A DNA stretch of 50,381 nt, taken from positions 1 to 50,381 of the forward strand of contig CANQNN010000018.1 of NCBI GenBank assembly GCA_947625205.1, read 5' to 3'. Position numbers and translations under genes: made by a program. Shown here one piece after another: positions 9,115-17,572 of the stretch (positions are counted from its first letter, which is position 1; every line of letters begins with the position of its first letter). The notes beneath the pieces were generated by a model. That model was given only the letters and a program-made list of their open reading frames with translations. It had not been told where the DNA came from and did not search any database. This DNA comes from an uncultured Lachnospiraceae bacterium (lineage in GTDB: Bacteria > Bacillota > Clostridia > Lachnospirales > Lachnospiraceae).

Positions 9115-11073
9115 ATGAAAATCACTTTAAAAGACGGTTCGGTCAAAGAATATTCGCATGCGATGAGCATCATCGACATAGCGCATGATCTTTCCGAAGG
9201 ACTTGCGCGCGTGGCGTGCGCGGGAGAAGTGGACGGCGAAGTGAAAGATTTAAGGACCGTGATCGATGGCGACTGCAGCCTGAACATTCTGACGGACAGC
9301 GATCCGGAAGGACTGCGGGTGGTAAGGCACACAGCCTCCCATGTGATGGCGCAGGCAGTCAAAAGACTTTTCCCGGACGCCAAGGTAACGATCGGTCCGG
9401 CCATCGACGAGGGCTTTTACTATGATTTCGATGCGGCGCCTTTTTCCAGAGAAGATCTGGATAAGATCGAGGCGGAGATGAAGAAGATCATCAAGGAGGG
9501 GCATGAGCTGACACGGTTCACCCTGCCCCGTGATGAAGCGATCAAATTCATGGAGGAGAGAGGCGAACCCTACAAGGTGGAGCTGATACAGGATCTGCCG
9601 GAAGATGCGGAGATATCGTTCTATGACCAGGGCGGCTTTGTGGATCTGTGCGCGGGACCGCATCTGATGAGTACCAAAAACATCAAGGCGTACAAGCTTA
9701 CGTCTTCTTCGATGGCTTACTGGCGCGGCGATTCCAACAGGGCACAGCTGCAGCGTATCTACGGGACCGCTTTCCGCAAAAAAGAAGAACTGGAAGCGTA
9801 TCTGGAGCACTTGGAGGACATCAAGAAGCGCGATCACAATAAACTGGGCCGCGAAATGCAGCTGTTCACGACGGTGGATGTGATCGGACAGGGGCTGCCG
9901 CTGATTCTTCCCAAAGGCACGAAGATGATCATGAAGATGCAGCGCTGGATCGAGGATCTGGAGGATAAGGAGTGGGGCTATGTCCGCACCAAGACGCCCC
10001 TGATGGCCAAGAGCGATCTGTATAAGATGTCGGGTCACTGGGATCATTACAAGGACGGTATGTTCGTCCTGGGAGATGAAGAAAAGGACAAAGAGGTGCT
10101 GGCGCTTCGCCCGATGACCTGTCCGTTCCAGTATTTTTGCTATAAGAATACGCAGCATTCCTACCGTGATCTGCCGATCCGCTACGGCGAGACTTCTACG
10201 CTGTTTCGCAACGAGGATTCCGGCGAGATGCACGGCCTGACAAGAGTGCGCCAGTTTACGATATCAGAGGGACACCTGATCGTGCGGCCGGATCAGATGG
10301 TGCAGGAATTCAAGGACTGTCTTGCTCATGCGAAATACTGTCTGTCCGTGCTGGGCGTGGAGGAGGATGTGACCTATCATCTGTCCAAGTGGGATCCTGA
10401 TAACAGGGCAAAGTATATCGGCGAGCCTGAAGTCTGGGAAGAGACGGAAGGGCACATCCGCCAGATGCTGCAGGAATTGAATATTCCCTTCACGGAGGAT
10501 GTGGGCGAGGCGGCTTTCTACGGCCCCAAGGTGGACATCAATGCAAAGAATGTATACGGCAAGGAAGATACGATGATCACGATCCAGTGGGATGCGCTTC
10601 TTGCCGAGCAGTTTGATATGTATTATGTGGATCAGAACGGTGACAAAGTACGCCCTTACATCATCCACCGGACGTCGATGGGATGTTATGAGAGGACGTT
10701 GGCATGGCTTATTGAGAAATATGCGGGCAAGTTCCCCACATGGCTGTGCCCGGAACAGGTTCGTATTCTGCCGATCTCCGAGAAGTACGAAGAATATGCC
10801 GAGGAAGTGCGCAAAGAGCTGGCAAAGAACGACGTTGACGTTACCGTGGATAACCGTTCCGAGAAAATCGGTTTCAAGATCCGTGAGGCAAGGCTGGATA
10901 AACTGCCGTACATGTTGGTAGTAGGGCAGCAGGAGGCCGAGGATAAGACCGTGTCTGTCAGAAGCCGATTCGCGGGAGACGAGGGCGTGAAGCCTCTGAA
11001 AGAGTTTATCGACCAGATATGTGAGGAGATCAGGACCAAAGAGATCCGCAGGGAAGTGCAGCAGGAGCAGTAG
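9115..11073 (+). CDS. thrS: Threonyl-tRNA synthetase
   Basis: Class II aminoacyl-tRNA synthetase that charges tRNA-Thr in the cytoplasm. It has the full bacterial layout: N-terminal TGS domain (about 1-60), editing domain with HTASHVMAQA and the second metal motif near DLCAGPH, a catalytic core with the class II motifs (including RPMTCPFQY and FRNEDSGEMHGLTRVRQF), and a C-terminal anticodon-binding domain (about 540-640). ATG 9115 is preferred because GGATGG is spaced eight bases before it; ATG 9103 directly abuts the purine tract and is less likely. Length (652 residues) fits the family. Expression is governed by the T-box leader just upstream. Confidence 0.97.
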   Translation: MKITLKDGSVKEYSHAMSIIDIAHDLSEGLARVACAGEVDGEVKDLRTVIDGDCSLNILTDSDPEGLRVVRHTASHVMAQAVKRLFPDAKVTIGPAIDEGFYYDFDAAPFSREDLDKIEAEMKKIIKEGHELTRFTLPRDEAIKFMEERGEPYKVELIQDLPEDAEISFYDQGGFVDLCAGPHLMSTKNIKAYKLTSSSMAYWRGDSNRAQLQRIYGTAFRKKEELEAYLEHLEDIKKRDHNKLGREMQLFTTVDVIGQGLPLILPKGTKMIMKMQRWIEDLEDKEWGYVRTKTPLMAKSDLYKMSGHWDHYKDGMFVLGDEEKDKEVLALRPMTCPFQYFCYKNTQHSYRDLPIRYGETSTLFRNEDSGEMHGLTRVRQFTISEGHLIVRPDQMVQEFKDCLAHAKYCLSVLGVEEDVTYHLSKWDPDNRAKYIGEPEVWEETEGHIRQMLQELNIPFTEDVGEAAFYGPKVDINAKNVYGKEDTMITIQWDALLAEQFDMYYVDQNGDKVRPYIIHRTSMGCYERTLAWLIEKYAGKFPTWLCPEQVRILPISEKYEEYAEEVRKELAKNDVDVTVDNRSEKIGFKIREARLDKLPYMLVVGQQEAEDKTVSVRSRFAGDEGVKPLKEFIDQICEEIRTKEIRREVQQEQ

Positions 11074-11076
11074 TGT

Positions 11077-12768
11077 ATGCGAAGGATACGCAGAACGGTT
11101 ATGGTATGGATGAATGAAAAGATAAAGGGAGAAAAGGCGGCGTTCCTCAAGGATGCCGCCGGGTATCTCCTGGCCGGACTGAGCGTTCTGATGCTTTTGA
11201 AAAGTCTGATGCTCTGCTTCAGTAACGACATCTGGTACGATGAACTGTTTACCGTGGGAATGGCACAGCATTCCTATGGCGAGTTGGTTGCGTTTACAGC
11301 GTCAGATGTACATCCGCCGCTGTATTATATTATCGTAAAATTTGCGACTGACTTATGTAAACTTATTTCTGCATCCGCCGATCCTGTTGTGATCGCCAAG
11401 GTCATTTCCGTTCTGCCCTATTTTATCCTGTTGCTGTATAGTCTGACCTTTATAAAAAAGCGGTTTGGGGCGCTTACAGGCGGGCTTTTCCTGTTCTGTG
11501 TGACCGCTATGCCGCAGATGAGCGCATACACTGTGGAAATGCGGATGTACAGCTGGGCGCTTTTATTTGTGACGGCGGCGTATCTGCATGCCTATGCGGC
11601 GGTGACAGAAGACGCGGCTCCGGGTATATGCAAGCTGCATGCGGCCGCGTTTGTGTTTTATGGCGTCGCAGCTGCTTACACACAGTACTTTGCATGTGTT
11701 GCTGTGGTCATGATCTATCTTTATGTTCTGGTTGTTTTTCTGTTGAGGGACAGACACAGGGTAAAAGAGTGGCTTCTGTGGGTGGCAGCGTCTGCCGTAT
11801 GCTATGCGCCGTGGCTTTTTGTACTGGCCGGACAGATCTCGGCGGTGGGTGCAGACTATTGGATCCTTCCTCTGACATGGCGCTCTCTGGGCGGCTGCGT
11901 GAAGTTCCTTATGAAACCCGCCTTTGCAAATGAAACGTTCAATGTGATCATGGCTGTAGTTATGACCGTTGCTTATGCCACGGTTTTTATTAGTTCCGCC
12001 ACAAAACTATACCATAACAGTACAGTTTTGCGACGAGATTCAGATACGGCATGGCACGAAGCGGCATTTCTGACAGCCGGCGTGGGGGTTCTTGCAGGGC
12101 TGGTGCTGTTCGGATTTGCTGCTTCTATTATTTTCAGACCTATATTTGTTTACCGGTATATGTTTCCGGCGCTTGGCTGTTTCTGGTTTGCCTTTGCGAT
12201 GGCGGTTGGAATGACTGCGGAATATTCCGGTAAGAGCACAGATGTTTCCGGGGACCAGGATACGCCTGGCGCACCGCCTGTCCGTATACAGAGACATGGT
12301 GCGGCGGTAAGGCAGGTCATCATGGCGTTAGTCTGTGTTTGTACCGTTATTGTCGGTCTGCGCAATTATCGTGCATTTATGGGCGAGGAGCAGTATAAGG
12401 CGCTTCTGATGCAGGATACGGCGGATGCACTTGGGCAGATCGGAGAGGATGATATACTGATCTTTAATTTTGACCAGGTGCAGATGGTAGTGGGATATTA
12501 TGTAAACAATGACAGCTATTTGTGGTATGGCAGTCCGGAGAAGCTGATTCAGGAAATAAGCGGCGGTAAGCAATCCATGAATGAGGATACGGAGCAGATC
12601 AAAAAATGGCTTGCAGAGGGAAGAAAGGTCCGCTTTATAGGAAGCTTTAACAGCAGGGAGGACATTGCAGCGCTGTGGAGAGAACAGGGACTGCGTGTTA
12701 CTGAGACAGGAAGTTATTTTCTGGAGCGATACTGGTTTAACCTGTATGATGTGGAGATGGAATATTGA
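11077..12768 (+). CDS. Membrane glycosyltransferase, GT-C fold (PMT/ArnT-like)
   Basis: This 563-residue protein has many transmembrane segments. Near residues 52-80 it shows the GT39/ArnT hallmark: WYDELFTVGMA followed by DVHPPLYY, where the acidic residue binds the lipid-phosphate-sugar donor. It should move a sugar from a polyprenyl-phosphate carrier onto an extracytoplasmic acceptor (lipid, glycan or protein). The C-terminal 130 residues form a soluble outer domain. The start is three bases after the thrS stop, with AGGAG inside the thrS end, so it may be co-transcribed with thrS. The gene meets the ABC permease gene tail to tail with a 16-base gap and no visible terminator. Confidence 0.8.
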   Translation: MRRIRRTVMVWMNEKIKGEKAAFLKDAAGYLLAGLSVLMLLKSLMLCFSNDIWYDELFTVGMAQHSYGELVAFTASDVHPPLYYIIVKFATDLCKLISASADPVVIAKVISVLPYFILLLYSLTFIKKRFGALTGGLFLFCVTAMPQMSAYTVEMRMYSWALLFVTAAYLHAYAAVTEDAAPGICKLHAAAFVFYGVAAAYTQYFACVAVVMIYLYVLVVFLLRDRHRVKEWLLWVAASAVCYAPWLFVLAGQISAVGADYWILPLTWRSLGGCVKFLMKPAFANETFNVIMAVVMTVAYATVFISSATKLYHNSTVLRRDSDTAWHEAAFLTAGVGVLAGLVLFGFAASIIFRPIFVYRYMFPALGCFWFAFAMAVGMTAEYSGKSTDVSGDQDTPGAPPVRIQRHGAAVRQVIMALVCVCTVIVGLRNYRAFMGEEQYKALLMQDTADALGQIGEDDILIFNFDQVQMVVGYYVNNDSYLWYGSPEKLIQEISGGKQSMNEDTEQIKKWLAEGRKVRFIGSFNSREDIAALWREQGLRVTETGSYFLERYWFNLYDVEMEY

Positions 12769-12784
12769 AGGATCTGCTTTTCCA

Positions 12785-13924
12785 TCACTCCAGCATAACG
12801 CTTTTGAGTGGCAGCTTCTTTATCCGCCGGGAGTAGCCGTACATGGCAATTTCATAAGTGGGGATAAATAAGCCTAATGTAATCGCACACGCCGTAAAAT
12901 CGAAGCTGTATTCGGGTACATTTCCAACATCGGCAAATACGATCGTTACCATGATTTTTAATAACGCATACTGATAGATCGTGCCGATCGCAAATCCGAT
13001 ATAAGAAAACGGTCTGTAACCTCCGAGGACTGCCTTGCTGCAATCACTATGTTTATAACCGAACACTCTCATCATAGCAATGGTTTTCGTGTTCCCCTTA
13101 ACTACGCTTGAGAGCGATAGAAATAAGGTCATAAAGGCGAGGATCAATCCTATCGTCAATATCATCACCGCCATTTCTTTGCTCGAAAGGTCGGTCATCG
13201 ACATCGACATCTGCACCATAGCCGAGAAACAAAACGCAGAAAATGCGATAAAGAACACAAATGATTTTCTGCTTCTTACTGTGCTCCTCGTTAATTCTTT
13301 AAGAAAAGGCATATCCTTTGTTTCCTTTTCGCTTACCGCCGCCTTATACGCACACTTTTCTTTCAGCAAATCAAGCACGGGTGTTTTAAGTCTGAAACAG
13401 GCATATATAACTGCTAACGCCGCAAAGCTGATCGCAGGTACACCGACCAGAAGAAAAGCCACAGATAGGTGAAACTGCACTTTGATTTCGGGAAAAAGGT
13501 GTTCGGCATTTTGCAATTCATAGAAACTCGGCAGATAGAGAAATGCCAGCCCATATCCCAAAGCGCAGCCGACGAAAACACTTGATCCAAAAACCCAGAA
13601 GTGCTTTGCGATTTTGAAGTTAGAATATCCGAGAGCTTTCAGTATTCCGAGCTCTCTGCCGTGCGTATCTATGTAGTTTTTGACATAGAACAGGAGCATG
13701 ATGACGGATGTTATGGCTAAGCAGCCGCCCGAAACGGCTGCAACGACCTTTCCCGTCGAAACGATCGCATTATACATTGTAATGCCGCCTGCCGTTGTTA
13801 TCTCATTTTTCATTGCTGCGATGTCAATATTATAATCCAAAAACAACGTGCATACGAAAACGGCGCAGCAGGCAATAATGGATATACCGATCAGTTTGAG
13901 CGCATCTTTTATTCCTACAACCAT
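12785..13924 (-). CDS. ABC transporter permease, FtsX type
   Basis: A 379-residue membrane protein with two FtsX-like halves. Each has a cytoplasmic GILKALGY or MMRVFGY coupling motif (near residues 92 and 290) and three to four transmembrane helices with short outer loops. It pairs with the ATPase upstream. ATG 13924 is chosen because GGTGG lies seven bases before it and the ATPase stop is only four bases away; ATG 13945 lacks a binding site. By family, such permeases export lipids, peptides or drugs, or serve in peptide resistance. The TetR regulator in the operon suggests a response to a toxic or signalling small molecule. The operon is slightly more AT-rich than its neighbours. Confidence 0.85.
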   Translation of the reverse strand: MVVGIKDALKLIGISIIACCAVFVCTLFLDYNIDIAAMKNEITTAGGITMYNAIVSTGKVVAAVSGGCLAITSVIMLLFYVKNYIDTHGRELGILKALGYSNFKIAKHFWVFGSSVFVGCALGYGLAFLYLPSFYELQNAEHLFPEIKVQFHLSVAFLLVGVPAISFAALAVIYACFRLKTPVLDLLKEKCAYKAAVSEKETKDMPFLKELTRSTVRSRKSFVFFIAFSAFCFSAMVQMSMSMTDLSSKEMAVMILTIGLILAFMTLFLSLSSVVKGNTKTIAMMRVFGYKHSDCSKAVLGGYRPFSYIGFAIGTIYQYALLKIMVTIVFADVGNVPEYSFDFTACAITLGLFIPTYEIAMYGYSRRIKKLPLKSVMLE

Positions 13925-13928
13925 ACCA

Positions 13929-14621
13929 TCACCACCCGATCTCATAAGCGGTCTTTTGCTTTTCGTTCGTATAAACCGCCGCTATTTTTCCGCTGTTCAT
14001 TTTTATAATTGTGTTCGCCATTTCCGCTATGTTCTGATTGTGCGTCACCATTACAATAGTGAAGCCGTATTCCTTGTGCAGTCTGCAGATATAGTCAAGC
14101 ACTTGTCTGCCGGTCTGCTCATCCAATGCGCCTGTCGGTTCGTCCAAAAACAGCGTTTTTGGCTTTTTTGCAAGGGCGCGGGCAACGGAAACTCGCTGCT
14201 GCTCACCGCCTGAAAGCTCACCCGGATATTTCCCTGTTTTGTCTTCAAGACCTACGGCAGTTATCATTTCCCTGTATTCCCGATTGCCGGCAAGGTCGGC
14301 TCCCATTCGTACATTTTTTTCGACAGTCATATTCGGGAGCAGATAATACTGTTGGAAGATAAAACCGATATTGTCCTTGCGGAACTGTGTCAATGCTCCG
14401 TCGGACAATTTTGTAATATCTGTCGTTCCGTATATAACGCTTCCGCTGTCGGGGCGCTCAAGCCCTGATATGACATTCAGAAAAGTAGATTTCCCCGAAC
14501 CCGATGCTCCTAAAATGACAACAAAATCTCCGTCCGTGATCTGCAGACTGATTCTTTTTAGGACTTGATTTTTATTTCCCGCATTTCCGTAGGACTTTTC
14601 AATATCTGATATGGAAATCAT
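13929..14621 (-). CDS. ABC transporter ATP-binding protein (LolD/MacB-like)
   Basis: A 230-residue ATPase with Walker [10 protein letters not shown] (about 38-46), Q loop [11 protein letters not shown], signature LSGGEQQRV, Walker [10 protein letters not shown] and H loop MVTHN. It belongs to the MacB/LolD group that drives FtsX permeases. ATG 14621 has GGGAGG eight bases upstream. Its ATG overlaps the TetR stop in ATGA, and the permease follows by four bases, so all three genes are translated as one tight operon. The open frame extends further upstream, but that part overlaps tetR and is not used. Confidence 0.93.
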   Translation of the reverse strand: MISISDIEKSYGNAGNKNQVLKRISLQITDGDFVVILGASGSGKSTFLNVISGLERPDSGSVIYGTTDITKLSDGALTQFRKDNIGFIFQQYYLLPNMTVEKNVRMGADLAGNREYREMITAVGLEDKTGKYPGELSGGEQQRVSVARALAKKPKTLFLDEPTGALDEQTGRQVLDYICRLHKEYGFTIVMVTHNQNIAEMANTIIKMNSGKIAAVYTNEKQKTAYEIGW

Positions 14622-15196
14622 TCTGTTCTGCCTCCCTGGATCTCTTTTAGTAAACCAAGGAATACCTCGGTCATCATTTCGCTGATCTCCCCGGCAGTAA
14701 AGGAACACATATTCGTTGCACAGAGCACCGCTATCCCGTGGGTGTATATCCACAGGTGACGATAAAGGCGTTCGGCATCGGCTTCATCCAGACCGTACCC
14801 GTTTTGTACGGAAGCGAGGATTTGCGGATAGTTCTCATCAATCACCGGCAGAATGCTTTTAACCGGCGGTTTCTGCGGCTGTTCCGCCATAAAGAGAAGC
14901 TGAAACAGCTTGGGCTCTTTTATAGAAAATAAGATATACTGCGTTCCTACGCCTTTAAAAGCGATGTCACGGGAAAGACCTTCCCTGATATAGTCAGCAT
15001 ATAACGCTCTCGCAGCTTTTAGGACTTCCGACTGCACTTCCTCCATATTTTCAAAAACGGTAAAAATCGGCTTGGCAGACGAACCCAGCGCTGCCCCTAA
15101 CGCCCTTGCCGTAAGCGCGTCAATTCCTTCTTTACGTGTCAGGTCTAAGGCGGCCTGCACGATTTCTTCCTTTGTAAATTTACATTTTGGCGGCAT
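14618..15196 (-). CDS. TetR-family transcriptional regulator
   Basis: A 192-residue regulator with an N-terminal TetR helix-turn-helix (residues about 8-55, FTKEEIVQAALDLTRKEG followed by ALTARALGAALG). The ligand-binding half carries WIYTHGIAVLC, typical of the WHG-like C-terminal domain. ATG 15196 is chosen over earlier in-frame starts because AGGA lies eight bases upstream and the HTH begins at the usual distance. It is the first gene of the exporter operon and most likely represses it through the palindrome at 15221-15244, with release by a ligand of the pump. Confidence 0.93.
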   Translation of the reverse strand: MPPKCKFTKEEIVQAALDLTRKEGIDALTARALGAALGSSAKPIFTVFENMEEVQSEVLKAARALYADYIREGLSRDIAFKGVGTQYILFSIKEPKLFQLLFMAEQPQKPPVKSILPVIDENYPQILASVQNGYGLDEADAERLYRHLWIYTHGIAVLCATNMCSFTAGEISEMMTEVFLGLLKEIQGGRTE

Positions 15197-15220
15197 AAAA
15201 TGATCCTCACTATAATTGAA

Positions 15221-15244
15221 AACAGTTGTTTTGCAACATTTGTT
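15221..15244. promoter_or_regulatory. Palindromic operator of the TetR/ABC operon
   Basis: The 24 bases follow AACA-N2-TGTT-N4-AACA-N2-TGTT, a near-symmetric pair of half-sites as expected for a TetR dimer pair. It begins five bases downstream of the -10 box, so a bound repressor would cover the transcription start. Confidence 0.7.
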
Positions 15245-15248
15245 TCTG

Positions 15249-15277
15249 ATTATAACAGGCGAAAAGTGCACTGTCAA
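15249..15277 (-). promoter_or_regulatory. Consensus promoter of the TetR/ABC operon
   Basis: Read on the minus strand: TTGACA (15277-15272), 17 bases, TATAAT (15254-15249). Both boxes are perfect, so basal strength should be high and repression is the likely control. Confidence 0.88.
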
Positions 15278-15327
15278 GAGAAAATATTATTGTAAACGCC
15301 ACCCGCATAGTATAGACCGCGTGATTT

Positions 15328-15356
15328 TTGTCAATAATAGCCTATGAAAATAGTAT
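15328..15356 (+). promoter_or_regulatory. Promoter of the DUF1540 gene
   Basis: TTGTCA (15328-15333), 17 bases, TAGTAT (15351-15356), 53 bases before ATG 15410. Confidence 0.55.
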
Positions 15357-15409
15357 AGCTGTCATTGCCGGAGCGTCTGCTATGCGGACGCTTCAGAACG
15401 GAGGTTATT

Positions 15410-15724
15410 ATGGCGGAATTAAAATGCGGAGTTGAAAACTGTTCTTACAATCAGGATAAATATTGCTGTAAAGGCGATATCATGGTGGGCGGTACACACG
15501 CGGACTGCAGTACGGATACATGCTGTGAGAGCTTTGCGCAGAAGAAGGATGATTCCTACAGTAGTTCGCTTGAGCATCCGTGCAGAACGATCAGTATTGA
15601 TTGCGAAGCCGTAAAATGTGTGTATAATAGTAATTATAAGTGTCATGCGGAGCATGTGGATATCAGAGGTAACGGCGCGTGCGAATGCACCGCTACGGAG
15701 TGCGCTACCTTCAAGGAGTCTTAG
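15410..15724 (+). CDS. DUF1540 cysteine-rich protein
   Basis: A 104-residue soluble protein with two copies of a short Cys-rich unit (about 5-44 and 65-100), each with the pattern C-x4-C-x-YN...C...C...C. This is the DUF1540 layout common in clostridia. The spaced cysteines imply bound metal, probably zinc, but the function is not established. GGAGG lies seven bases before ATG 15410; the in-frame codons from 15365 are not needed. It stands alone between its own promoter and a strong hairpin at 15753-15800. Confidence 0.88.
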   Translation: MAELKCGVENCSYNQDKYCCKGDIMVGGTHADCSTDTCCESFAQKKDDSYSSSLEHPCRTISIDCEAVKCVYNSNYKCHAEHVDIRGNGACECTATECATFKES

Positions 15725-15752
15725 AAGGTCAGCGGCAACACGGATATTCAGT

Positions 15753-15803
15753 AAAACGGTGCACTTTGGGCAGACTGACCGCTGCCGGGTGCACCGTTTT
15801 GCA
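15753..15803. terminator. Bidirectional-looking terminator hairpin
   Basis: AAAACGGTGCAC pairs with GTGCACCGTTTT; the loop contains a smaller GGCAG/CTGCC stem. A residues on the left and T residues on the right would allow termination on either strand. Confidence 0.65.
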
Positions 15804-15880
15804 GTATATGCACAAGCGGTAAGAATCTGTAGGCTTTACCGAGCGGCATGAGGAACACTTTTCTGAAGGGGACTAAGTAA

Positions 15881-16594
15881 ATGAGTGTTAAGAGACGGAA
15901 ATGTTACATATTATACGGGCGTTTTGCGGCGTTTGCCGCAGCGGTGGGGCTGATGGCGGCATTGTCGGGCTGCGGTCAGGACAGAGAAGAAGAGGCAAGC
16001 GCGACAAGTGTCGTGCAGCCCGCAGCGGTTGCGGATACCGGGGAAGAAACAGAGATACCGGACGTTGCCGGGACACAGATAGAGATGGATGAGGAGACGA
16101 GACACCAGCTGACGGTTCAGCTTCTGGAAGAAAACGGAAAAGATGTGTCGGCAGCCGAGTCCGAACGCAATACCAAAGGGTGTGTTTTTGAGGTGCCGGA
16201 GGGCTTTGCAGAGTCGCCGGATGTGGATAACCTGTATGTGACTGAGAGATATCCGATCGATGCTTCCATGATCTGCTATGAAGTAATGGATGGAGATCCC
16301 GCTTTGCAGCTGATGACGGAGGATATGTTTAAGGAAGAAGCGGAAGAGCAGCTTCAACAGACTTACGGGGAGAATGTTTCTTTAACGATAGACAGTTATG
16401 AAAGCATCAGTGTGAGCGGTTTCCCGGCGTTTCGTATTCTGTGTCATTACGGGGCGGAGGGACTGGAGATCACGCAGCTGCAGTATGTCATAAACGCGGA
16501 TAAGACATACACGGTTACTTATTCGCAGACAAACGATTATGATTGGATGGAAGCGTTTGCACAGAGCGCCGGTACGATCAGGGTCAAGGAATAG
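15881..16594 (+). CDS. Lipoprotein of unknown function
   Basis: 237 residues with an N-terminal signal and lipobox (MAALSGC, Cys31), so it should be anchored on the outer face of the membrane. An acidic, disordered stretch (about 33-70) follows, then an alpha/beta domain (about 90-235) that resembles small surface or PsbP-like folds only in general shape. GAAGGGGA lies eight bases before ATG. No enzymatic motif is visible. The next gene has its own promoter. Confidence 0.75.
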   Translation: MSVKRRKCYILYGRFAAFAAAVGLMAALSGCGQDREEEASATSVVQPAAVADTGEETEIPDVAGTQIEMDEETRHQLTVQLLEENGKDVSAAESERNTKGCVFEVPEGFAESPDVDNLYVTERYPIDASMICYEVMDGDPALQLMTEDMFKEEAEEQLQQTYGENVSLTIDSYESISVSGFPAFRILCHYGAEGLEITQLQYVINADKTYTVTYSQTNDYDWMEAFAQSAGTIRVKE

Positions 16595-16641
16595 AAGCTG
16601 CGGGGTTTTGTGACCGAAAGAGGGATTTTTGTGACATCTTA

Positions 16642-16671
16642 TGGACAAAGCGGCATGGGATGGCATATAAT
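16642..16671 (+). promoter_or_regulatory. Promoter before the gene at 16749
   Basis: TGGACA (16642-16647), 18 bases, TATAAT (16666-16671). The -10 is followed two bases later by the palindrome at 16674-16695. Confidence 0.6.
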
Positions 16672-16673
16672 AT

Positions 16674-16720
16674 ACGCAGAGTCGGCACTCTGCGTTACAA
16701 GAATTACTTCGTAATTCTTG
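16674..16720. repeat. Double-palindrome element, copy 1
   Basis: ACGCAGAGT-CGGC-ACTCTGCGT (16674-16695, perfect 9-bp arms) is followed two bases later by CAAGAATTAC-TTC-GTAATTCTTG (16698-16720, perfect 10-bp arms). The same arrangement recurs at 43405-43446. It could be a dispersed palindromic repeat, or an operator and mRNA leader structure. Confidence 0.75.
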
Positions 16721-16748
16721 CTGGAATATTGAATGGGCGGTGTTTTTT

Positions 16749-17213
16749 ATGTACATCAATGACCTTGGAATGAGAGAGAATCATAATATCGGCAATGACG
16801 CGGCGAACCGTTCCGAAGCGGTAAATACCCGGACGGGTAAGGCAGCGGCGGCAGATAAGACCGGTTTGTCAAATACAACTGCAGCGGGCTCCGTGCGGTT
16901 CCCGACAGCGCTTCAGCAGGCTGTGGAGAGCCAGAACGTGCTTTCCTCCGCGGCTACGGCGAAAATCGAGGAGGCACTGGACCGTCTGAAAAGTAATCCG
17001 GAATGGGAGGATGTCGGCACTACACTGGAAGCAATGTATAAAAACCAGCAGACGATGCAGATGCAGATGAATTTACTCTCGGCGGGATATTCCGGCGGGC
17101 TTACAGGATTGACGATGAATACGCTTTATGGCAGCGGTTCCTCTCTGTCCGGTCTGTACAGTGGCACAACGGGGCTTTTGGGGACAAGCATTTTCGGAGA
17201 TATGCTCCTGTGA
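16749..17213 (+). CDS. Small protein of unknown function, glycine-rich tail
   Basis: 154 residues: a polar, disordered N-terminus (1-50), a helical middle (about 55-110, EEALDRLKSNPEW) and a Gly/Ser/Leu-rich C-terminus. There is no signal peptide or membrane helix. ATG 16749 is chosen because GGGCGG lies upstream; an in-frame GTG at 16740 is the alternative. The middle resembles short helical proteins seen in clostridia with no assigned function. It has its own promoter with a palindromic element. Confidence 0.6.
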   Translation: MYINDLGMRENHNIGNDAANRSEAVNTRTGKAAAADKTGLSNTTAAGSVRFPTALQQAVESQNVLSSAATAKIEEALDRLKSNPEWEDVGTTLEAMYKNQQTMQMQMNLLSAGYSGGLTGLTMNTLYGSGSSLSGLYSGTTGLLGTSIFGDMLL

Positions 17214-17292
17214 TTTTTGTACCTGTATTTAATCGGGCATATGCCGTAGAACACAGGCTTTAAAATAATTTGAACATATTCCGGTAAAACAG

Positions 17293-17321
17293 TTGACACA
17301 GGTCGCAGACCTGTGTTATAT
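17293..17321 (+). promoter_or_regulatory. Promoter of the infC operon with an internal palindrome
   Basis: TTGACA (17293-17298), 17-base spacer, TTATAT (17316-17321; TATATT with 18 bases is the alternative). The spacer is almost entirely a perfect palindrome: ACACAGGTC-GCA-GACCTGTGT (17296-17316). A protein bound here would sit directly on the polymerase site. Confidence 0.75.
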
Positions 17322-17322
17322 T

Positions 17323-17572
17323 GTGTAAGTGCGTGAGCGCATGTAACAGTCAAGCAGAGTTTCCGCTCTCACCTTGCAGCAAACGGGCTCGCAAGTGTTA
17401 ATGAACCGAATAGACAGCCATAAGCCGGCGGCAGTAAGGGTATCGCCTGACCGGATGCAGGGTATGTGTATAGATGGGTGAGCGGATAGTTATGCTGTCC
17501 GCTTTTTTATTTTCTATTACGAAAGCGTCAGGCGGACAGAAGCATTTTTCTAGGATATTGGAGGGAAGAGTC
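17323..17572 (+). ncRNA. infC-rpmI-rplT leader RNA with attenuator
   Basis: The 250-base untranslated leader contains several stems and an intrinsic terminator: AGCGGATAG with CTGTCCGCT (17481-17503) followed by TTTTTTATTTT. A later GGCGGACAG (17532-17540) could offer an alternative pairing. Firmicutes infC operons are known to carry an L20-binding leader that terminates transcription when ribosomal protein L20 is in excess; this one has the right place and shape. The fine structure was not folded. Confidence 0.65.
17481..17509 (+). terminator. Attenuator hairpin in the infC leader
   Basis: Nine base pairs (one G-U) around a five-base loop, then TTTTTT. It lies 64 bases before the infC start, which is the position expected for regulated premature termination. 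Confidence 0.75.

Noticed and set aside
9250..11271. Two long minus-strand open frames of over 300 codons inside thrS
   Set aside because: They lie fully antisense to a certain thrS gene, have no ribosome binding sites and no family motifs; they are frame shadows of a GC-rich gene.
17474..17572. GTG 17474 as the infC start
   Set aside because: This would translate the attenuator hairpin and add 33 residues not found in IF-3; ATT 17573 fits the Shine-Dalgarno and the family N-terminus.
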